From Microbotryum silenes-acaulis (taxonomy: Eukaryota > Basidiomycota > Microbotryomycetes > Microbotryales > Microbotryaceae): a stretch of DNA of 64,000 nucleotides. The notes under the pieces were generated by a model that searched no databases, was not told the origin of the DNA, and saw only the letters and a list, made by a program, of their open reading frames with translations. The stretch lies in the NCBI GenBank assembly GCA_003665825.1, contig QPFY01000017.1:124001-188000 (forward strand), given 5' to 3'. Positions 56,312 through 64,000 of this stretch are shown here, one piece after another. Made by a program: the position numbers and the translations under genes. Positions within the stretch are counted from its first letter, which is position 1. Each line of letters opens with the position of its first letter.

Positions 56312-59300
56312 TTAGTTGACCCACTGTCGAGCGTTCTCAAAGATACGCATCCAAGGGCCCCTTCCTTGCCATGTCTTGGCCTCTCCGACCGGGTACCAAC
56401 TATTGCTCTCAGTCGTGACGACGCGTTCAGGGTGAGGCATCAACGCCAACACGCGGCCTCCGAGCGCCTCGACACCCGTCACGCCTTCGGGCGATCCATT
56501 CGGGTTAAAAGGGTAGACCTCCGTTGGCTGGCCGTGCGAATCGACGTAGCGTAACGAGATCGTTTTGGATTTGGCCGCTGTTGCACCAGCTGCCCAAGTC
56601 GCTCGACCTTCTCCATGGGCGACCGCGACGGGCAAGACGGACCCGTTCATTCCGCGCAAGAAAACGGATTCTTCACCGTGGTTCGAAGCAACCTCGACCA
56701 TCGAGACGCGGCCTTCAAATCGGCCGGATACGTTTTGCTTGAACAGCGGCCACTCCTCGGCTCCTGGGATCAACGACTTGAGCTGGCCGAAAAGTTGGCA
56801 ACCGTTGCACACGGCCAACGCGAACGTATCCTGGCGTTGCTGGAAGAAGGCCGTGAACTCGTCGCGCGCACCTTGGTGTAGGAGAATCGATTTCGCCCAT
56901 CCGTTGCCTGCACCGAGAACGTCACCGTACGAAAACCCACCGCATGCTGCGAGACCCTTGAAGTCGGCGAGAGTGACCATACCCGAGATGATATCGGACA
57001 TGTGCACGTCGATCGCGTTAAAGCCAGCGGCGTGGAACGCCCATGCCATTTCGATGTGGCCGTTGACACCTTGTTCTCGCAGAATCGCAACCTTGGGTCG
57101 ATCGTTAAGCGTCGTGCCGAGCGAAAGGTAAGGGTCCGCGACATTCTTTGTCGGGTCGAAAGCGAGCTTGTAGAAGAGGCCCGTGTTGGACTCGTCGACG
57201 ATGTTGTCGAACTCCTCCTGCGCACCTTTGGGGTCGTCGCGAAGGGCTTGCATCTTGTACGACGTCTCGGCCCATGCTCGCTGCAAGTCGGCACGCGTCG
57301 ACGACCACAGCAAAGAGCCCTCGGCGGCAATGCTGATCGCTTGATCCGAACTGTCGACTCAGTTGAAAACTTCTGTCAGATCCCAGGCCGAGGTACACAA
57401 TGTATAATCATCAGGCCAAAAGGCACTCACCGATCAGTAGCAACGCGACCAATGACGTGAATCGAAGTCGAAGGGAAGCCACTCTTGATAAACACCGAGC
57501 TTAATGTCGGTGCGTCCGATTGTCTAATCTGGACAACGGCACCCAACTCCTCGTTGAAGAGCGCCGCAATGGGCTCACCTTGACCCCTGAACGAATCAAC
57601 CATGATTTCAGCTCCGACGCGTCCAGCGAAGCACATCTCGACCACGGTCGTGAAAAGACCACCGTCGGAGCGATCGTGGTATGCGAGCACCACCTCAGGA
57701 TGGTGCTTGCGAATGCTCTGACAGCCGTTGAAGAAAGCCTTGAGAATCGCAGCGTCTTCGACATCGGGTGCCTCGGAACCAATTTCCTTGAAAACCTGGG
57801 CCAAAGCCGAGCCACCAAGGCGTTGCTTGCCTTTGGCCAAGTCGAAGAAGACCAAGACGGTAGGCTCGCTCTGGTCGGTGCGGAGCTCGGGGGTCCACGT
57901 CTCTCGGATCGACGCGACGGGTGCGAAAGCGGTAATGATGCACGACATGGGTGCAGTGACAGTCTTGCGAGAACTTGTCTTGGCATCGTCCCAACCCATC
58001 GACATCGACATCGAGTCCTTACCGACGGGGATCGCAAGTCCAAGCTTGGGGCAGAGGTCCATACCGATCGCTTGAACGGCTTGGTACAAGCCTGCGCCTT
58101 CGTTCTTGTACGATGCAGCGCACATCCAGTTCGCACTGAGCTTGACGCGCTCGAGCGAGTCGACCGAGGCCGCGGCGAGGTTCATGATCGATTCGGCAAC
58201 GGCCATCTTGGCCGAAGCAGTGGGAGACAGCAGGGCGACAGGTGTCCGCTCACCCATCGCCATCGCCTCACCAGTGACGACATCGAAGCCATACGAGGTT
58301 TGCGTGACGGCGACATCCGCGACGGGCGCTTGCCAGGGCCCGACCATCTGGTCTCGAGTGACGAGACCCGAGATCGTACGGTCACCAATGGTAATGAGGA
58401 ACGACTTTGACCCAACGGACGGTAAATGCAACACGCGATCCACGGCTTCGCTAATCAATTCCCGCGGCGATTCAGCAAGCGACGGAAGGTATGAACGCAG
58501 TGTCGAGTCAAAGGGACGGAGAGTGGGTCGAGTCGTCTCGGATCTTCGAGCCATCTTGGGCGGCTTGCCGAATAGGACCGACATCTGCAAGCGAATTGCA
58601 TCTTGACCCAGCAATCGGTCGGTGACGACCAGTTCTTGGGCCTCGGTCGCGACACCGACGATGGAGTAAGGGCATCGTTCACGCTTGGCGATGCTCTCGA
58701 ACTGGGCAATGTGCTCAGGTCCGACGGCGAGTACGTATCGCTCCTGCGACTCGTTGCACCAGATCTCCATCGGCGACATGCCCGGATCATCGATGAGGAC
58801 GTCGCGGATCTCGAAGATGGCGCCGAGGTCGGCATCGTGAACAAGTTCGGGCAAGGCGTTCGAAAGACCGCCGGCGCCGACATCGTGAACGGACTGAATA
58901 GGGTTCTGAGGTCCGAGTGCAGTGCAGCTGTCGAGCACTTGCTGGCAGCGTCGTTGCATCTCGGGGTTCTCACGTTGCACGGAAGCAAAGTCGAGGGCGG
59001 CGGAGCTTGAACCCGAGGCCATGGACGAAGCGGCACCACCACCGAGTCCGATGAGCATGCCGGGTCCTCCCAGAACAATCAAGTGAGCGCCCGGCGTAAT
59101 CTTGTCCTTGAGTGCAAACTCGGGTCGAACGGTGCCGAACCCCCCTGCAATCATGATGGGCTTGTGGTACCCTCGGACCTCGGTCTTTCCTTGCTCGATG
59201 GCGGGTACCTCTTCGGCGAACGTGCGGAAGTAACCCGTGAGTCCCGGTCGACCGAACTCGTTGTTGAATGCGCTCGAGCCAAGGGGGCCCTCGATCATGA

Positions 59301-60531
59301 TGTCGAAAGCGCTGGCGATGTGGGCCGGCTTGCCGAAATCGGTCTCCCAAGGTTGCACAAAATCGGGGACGAGCAAGTTCGAGACGGTGAAGCCGGAGAG
59401 ACCGGCCTTGGGCCTCGAACCACGTCCAACCGCGCCCTCGTCACGAATCTCTCCACCGGAACCAGTTGCAGCTCCGGGGAAAGGAGACACAGCCGTCGGG
59501 TGATTGTGCGTTTCGACCTTGATCAGGATCGGCATCGCTTCCTCCTTGGCCGAGTAGACTGACATTTTGGCGTTCTCTGAAGCCGGTGCGGCCGCAAATC
59601 GAGGGGCCGACGAGCCTTCAATGACGGCAGCGTTGTCAGAATATGCCGAGATGGTGTGCTGAGGGGTAATCTTGTGCGTGTTTCGGATCATCGCAAAGAG
59701 CGAAGGGTCCTGCGCGGCGTCGTCAAGGGTCCATGCGGCGTTGAAGATCTTGTGTCGACAGTGCTCCGAGTTGACCTGGGCGAACATGAAGAGCTCGACA
59801 TCGGTAGGGTTGCGCCCCGAAGCCGAGGAAGCGACAAAGGCATCGACGAGATAGTCGAGCTCGTCGACGGCGAGAGCCAAGCCGAGTTCCTGATTCGCCT
59901 TGATGAGGGTCGTCTTCGCCTGCTCTCGATCTGCAGAAGCCGACTTGTCCCCGAGAATATCAATCGTTCGGAGAGGCGCGGGTGAGCCCCGCTCGAACAT
60001 GGCCTTTGCGGCCGGCTTGGAGTCGAGCAGGAGCTGGGTCATGCGGTCGTGAAGATGATGAGCCACGGGCGCGAGGTCGGCGACGGTGAGAGAGCCGCTG
60101 GCGCGGAAGACGAAAACGATGCCACGCTCGATGCGTTGCACGACGTCTGCGAGCTTGCACATCCGGGCGATGTCGGTCGCCTTGCTGGACCAGGGCGAGA
60201 TGGTCCCAGCGCGAGGAGCGACGAAAATGACCGAGCTCGACGGAGAAGTGGTCGAAGCTTCAGCCGACGAGCCCGCCAAGGCCGCCGCTACGGCATCCCG
60301 AGTCCCCTCGAGAGCGTAGTCATCGCCATAGTCAAGCAAAGTCTTCAAGATGGCCCGCTCGGAAGAGGACTCGGAATCGAGCTTGAGCGCGGCGTCGTCC
60401 GACCGGGCGGCGACGTAGTGAACGTAGACGGCATCGACCGAGACGAGCGAAGGCAACGCGATCGACAACCGATTGAACAGAGCTGAGCGCTGGTTGGGGT
60501 GGAGCAACGAAGCACCGGGGAAAGCCAGCAT
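56312..60531 (-). CDS. ADE6: Phosphoribosylformylglycinamidine synthase (FGAM synthase)
   Basis: Fourth step of purine synthesis: converts FGAR, ATP and glutamine to FGAM, in the cytosol. Two minus-strand exons, 60531-57431 and 57350-56312, give 1379 residues, the usual length of the large eukaryotic PurL. Domain order is canonical: N-terminal FGARAT_N region; linker with [16 protein letters not shown]; two AIRS-like ATP-binding halves ([62 protein letters not shown]); and the class I glutaminase ([32 protein letters not shown]) with Cys in VCNGCQL and His in PHPERVV. One intron in 4.2 kb is fewer than its neighbours. Confidence 0.96.
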
Positions 60532-61367
60532 CTATTTGAATCGGTAGCGTAGAGGAGAAGAACCGAGGGTGAACAGCGGAGATGAATGGCAGGGTAGCCA
60601 TTCCAGTACGGGAGCCGGAGACGAAGGCGGTTGCGAAGGGGAAAGGGGTGGGTGGGCACCGAGTGTCAGTGCTTACATCGAGCGCCGCATTCTAGGACCA
60701 CCGTGATCGCTCTCAGTAGCTGACCTTGCTCAGACCCAAGGTACAGGCTCGAAGGTGACGAGGCTGGTGAAGATGATGTAGCTGCCTCGAGTCGATCTAG
60801 CCAGTGCGAGGCTGTAGCTGGGGGCAGGCTCAGCCCAGAGTCAGTCCAAGGACCAATCGCCGTGGAAGCACAAGTATTGAGGCTTACAAGATGATCTGAT
60901 CGTCTACCGAGTAGGAGTCGAGAAGTACCCCCCGGAATCCACAGTACAGCGCCGAGAGCACGAACGCGTTGACTCGTCGAGAGACTAGTACCGAGGTGAG
61001 GACCACCGACCGACGACTTGGCGAGTCGACGACTAATAGCTCAACGTGCGCGGCGTGGGCCTGCGTGGGCACGGTCCATCCAGCACAACGGTCCAGCACC
61101 ATCATCGCGTCGCCTTCGGACTCGTCAATCTTTTCTGCCCATATCGAACCATGGTACATTACACAGCAACTTGCAGAGGGAATATGCCGCGAGAAATGCA
61201 ACAGCTATGGCATCTCTTGATTCAGGACGCCTGCCCAAAACCCACAATAGAATTTTCCAATCCCGGTCGATGTCCTGCATCTGGGTTACCCTTCATTTAT
61301 AATTCTTGTACACTTCGTAACAGTCCCTCATCTATTGAATTGAACAACAGACATGCTTCGACTGCAT
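60532..61367. other. Intergenic
   Basis: About 835 bases: ADE6 promoter and the 3' UTR of the peroxiredoxin gene. No gene is recognised. Confidence 0.5.
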
Positions 61368-62599
61368 CTACTTCTGCGTCGGCTTGCCCTTGGTCGTCGA
61401 AGCGAGCGCTTTGGCAATGTTGAGCGCGTTCGTCGGATCAGAGGCGGGTTTGACACCGATGTCTTGCTCGGCCAAACGTCCGCCCTTCTCAATCACCCAG
61501 TGGCACCGTCTGAAACAGGATCGGAAGAACAGTCGTCAGTGTCATTTGAGCCTCGCCTTGGCCCTGGAACGCTGACCTACTTCTTCGCATCGGTGGCACC
61601 CAAACGAGACAACAGCTCCTTCTTGGGATCCGACAACAACGTGTACGGAAGGTTCTTGACCTTCTTCCAGTTCATCTGAGCACCCGGCTTATCCGTCGAG
61701 AGGCCAACGACTTGGAAGCCGAGCTCGATGAACTCGGCGTGGATGTCACGATAGCCGCAAGCTTGGTTCGTGCAGCCCTGGACGTCAGTGAATGTCAAAG
61801 ATCGTGATGTCAGTCTCACCAGTCACGACGACGTGGAGGGAGGGGGCGTGCTTCGTCGGGACAGGGTGACCATCCGGCCATCGTCGATGTTCTTTGACGT
61901 GTCCCAGCGTTGTCCTCGTTAGAAGTGGTGTAACTCACGGGAGTGTTCGCTCGAGGGTACGAAAAGATGACAAGTCTTCATTCACCGGAGTCAATCGGAG
62001 CGTTGGTCACGGGGCACATGAGAGATAGTCAGCGGTCAGAACGAACGAGGTACTGTTCAACAGTCACATATTGTGTAGAAGACCGGTGTCGTAGCTTACC
62101 CGCTGGCATCATACAGGGATTTGAGTGACACCGGAGAATCGTTCTCTGTGGGGTCCATGCCAACACCGGAGAGGTTCTTCAGCAAACTTGTGCCGCGCAC
62201 TCCAAGGCAAACACCCGACGTAAAGTCGAACCGACCATCTTGGAGCACGATGTCTTCAATTATGTCGCTGCGCTTGTAGACGCCATCCTTCTTGGCCTTT
62301 TTCGCAGCGGGTTCGGCCTGCTCGGCGGCTTGCTCGATCTCACCAGCCTTGCTAGCCTTGCCAGCGCCAGCCTTGCTTGCCTCGGCGTCCTTGGAGGTCG
62401 ACTGGGCCTCTTTTCCTTTCTTATCCTTTGTACCGCTGGACGAGGGTTTGGTTTGCTCTTCATCTTTGGTAGGGGAGCTGGTCGCACCACCGGTGCCTCC
62501 TAGGCTTGAGCGCGTCGAACGGCGGGAGTGAGCCTCGGATGAAACGGGAGGAACAGCCGACGAGTCTGCTGTCGAAGTCGAAGGTCGCTTGGGTGCCAT
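61368..62599 (-). CDS. DOT5: Nuclear thiol peroxidase, Dot5/peroxiredoxin Q type
   Basis: Reduces peroxides with paired cysteines; yeast Dot5 is nuclear and was found as a silencing modifier. Minus-strand exons 62599-62236, 62145-62100, 61975-61939, 61777-61581 and 61509-61368 give 261 residues. The first 110 are Ser/Lys/Ala-rich, fitting a nuclear-targeting, disordered lead. The thioredoxin fold follows: [42 protein letters not shown] with the peroxidatic and resolving Cys spaced CxxxxC, VVGLSTDKPGAQ, and NLPYTLLSDPKKELLSRLGA. The first intron (62235-62146) is open in frame but splices out a stretch foreign to the family. The closing part (CHWVIEKGGRLAEQDIGVKP) is typical. Confidence 0.9.
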
Positions 62600-63036
62600 G
62601 GTTGAGGAGCCGGGGTAGGTCTCTGCGGCGTTGTCGGAGGCGGGTGGGTGAAGAAAGGGCCCGGGAGTCGAGGCTGCCCAGGTGGGGGTCAAACTGCTGG
62701 ATCTCGTCACGTCGTCACGTCAGTTCCTGTCACGCCGCATGGTCCCAATCCATGTAATTTACCGCGGCTGAGAATCCGGAGCCCCAAGCTCCATTCTGAG
62801 AAATCAATGTTCTCTTATACGAATCACTGTGCGTTCAAGACATGGTTTCAATCCGAGACCCAAAATATCCAAGATTCTTCAGGCACCGAAACACTGCAAC
62901 CGTCACTGCTCGACTCCACACGAACCCACTACAGCATATTATGATGAAAGTTCCGACCAACCAAGACAAACTAGGAACACAATATCAGAAATCAAAGTAC
63001 AGTCCTCTCCTCTACAGCCTTACGAACGGATTCGTA
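62600..63036. other. Intergenic
   Basis: About 440 bases: promoter of the peroxiredoxin gene and 3' UTR of the amino-acid permease. Nothing else is recognised. Confidence 0.5.
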
Positions 63037-64000
63037 CTACCAAACGCTCTCCCGGATCTTGAGCCAGGCGTAGCCCAAGTGACCCTTCTCCGCCTTGAGC
63101 AACCTCTTCTCCTCAGCATCCTCAGCCTTGACCGATTGACCTTCACCGGCACCCCAGACGGCACCGGTATCGAAGTCGCATTCGAGTAAGGGGACCAAAA
63201 GCGGGCGGTCGGACTTGATCCAGAATTTATGCCAGATGCAGTAGCCGACAAAGAGGATGATGAAGTAGACGAGGCCGATGTCTGCGCGCAAGAGAAGACC
63301 CACGCGCGTCAGCCCATTGCGATACACACTCGACCATTTGCACCATCACTCGTCACTCACAGACTGCGACAAGGTCTTGAGCCATCTTTCCATCCTCGTA
63401 TGTCGTCGCGGCCCAGCCTTGGGCACCAAACATCGCAGCTCCCAACACGATCGCCAAGACTAGATCGGCACACGTTCAAAAACCTGATCAGCTTCCATAC
63501 CTATCACCGCATCTCAGCAAACTCACTCGGTAGCAGAGGTCCGAGAGGAGCACGATACGGGAGGTCGGAAACGTCCCGACCCTGTGCCTTGAAAGCGGCT
63601 CGGAAGCGGAGGTTGATCGCCGCGATCGAGATCCAGGTCACCAAACTCAAGATGCCGGTGATGGAGAGAAGCCAGGTGAACGTTGCGCCCGTACCGATCG
63701 CCGAAGTGAGGAACGTCAGGAAGGAGATAAACAAGGTAAGGAGCAAAGCCGGGATGGGCACTCCTCGCTTCGTCGTCCATCCCATGATGGCAGGCGCCTT
63801 GTTCTCGCGGGCGAGGGCGGTCATCATTCGAGATGACGCGTAGAAGCACGAGTTCGTGGCGGACAGGACGGCCGTGAGGAGCACCGCATTGACGACGTGA
63901 ACTGCAGCGCCAAAACCTGCTTGGCGGAAGACAGTCGTGATGGGACTAGCAGCGACGTCCGAGTTGTCGTAGGCCGAGAAGAGCGAAGGGTCGTTGCGGT
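63037..64000 (-). CDS. Amino-acid permease (YAT/APC family), C-terminal part
   Basis: Partial: the 5' part lies beyond the right edge. Minus-strand exons 64000-63527, 63459-63361 and 63281-63037 encode the last 272 or so residues. Family marks of fungal general amino-acid permeases: VLSATNSCFYASSRMMTALARENKAP, TTKRGVPIPALLLT, FTWLLSITGILSLVTWISIAAINLRFR and the final cytosolic tail. Several hydrophobic helices are visible, including YIGLVYFIILFVGYCIWHKFW. These are H+-coupled uptake systems at the plasma membrane. The amino acid carried cannot be told. Confidence 0.9.

Noticed and set aside
57520..58410. Open frame antisense to ADE6
   Set aside because: Shadow of a long conserved exon; the ADE6 match is unambiguous.
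62842..63189. Plus-strand open frame overlapping the amino-acid permease end
   Set aside because: Antisense to a clear permease exon and without motif.

Overview
The window is nuclear DNA of a basidiomycete fungus. Genes are dense and lie on both strands. Most are cut by many short GT-AG introns (about 50-150 bases), and one contains twelve exons. The gene set includes a fungal sphingolipid C9-methyltransferase, a group III hybrid histidine kinase, Set1, an E(z)-like SET protein, a photolyase and an alkyltransferase-like protein. Together with the intron style this suggests a Pucciniomycotina-type yeast or yeast-like fungus. That placement is inference; no rRNA or other marker is present. Exon coordinates were worked out by hand from splice sites, reading phase and remembered family motifs; no alignment was run.

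Layout. 1-10.5 kb (+): the end of an E(z)-type SET methyltransferase, sphingolipid C9-methyltransferase, an FHS-family sugar permease, coatomer zeta and Cdc123. 10.9-16.8 kb (+): one very large gene whose spliced product carries an RRM, an NTF2-like domain resembling that of Mex67/NXF, and a C-terminal WD40-like region. This is the most unusual gene in the window. 17.2-28 kb: Cdt2 (+), SmF (-), NC2-beta (+), a Mak32-like pfkB kinase (-), a (6-4) photolyase/cryptochrome (-) and pyridoxamine-phosphate oxidase (+). SmF/NC2-beta and photolyase/PNPOx are divergent pairs, each sharing a short promoter. 28.3-37.2 kb (-): a Jen1-like carboxylate permease and a Nik1-type histidine kinase. 39-47.7 kb: a small CCHC protein (+), Iml2/TTC39 (+), an alkyltransferase-like protein (-), an FMN 2-hydroxyacid dehydrogenase (+) and a damaged cupredoxin gene (+). 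48.2-64 kb (-): a triose-phosphate/nucleotide-sugar-type transporter, Set1, FGAM synthase, a Dot5-like peroxiredoxin and the 3' part of an amino-acid permease.

Common threads. Several genes act in chromatin and transcription (E(z), Set1, NC2-beta), in genome maintenance (Cdt2, photolyase, ATL) and in carboxylate use (Jen1-like permease, FMN dehydrogenase). They are not an operon, and their grouping may be chance. The strongest sequence-level signal is splicing: protein motifs force exons of 5, 7, 11, 13, 19 and 24 bases, and two introns appear to use GC donors that both begin GCACG. I saw no transposon, rRNA gene, tRNA gene or CRISPR array.
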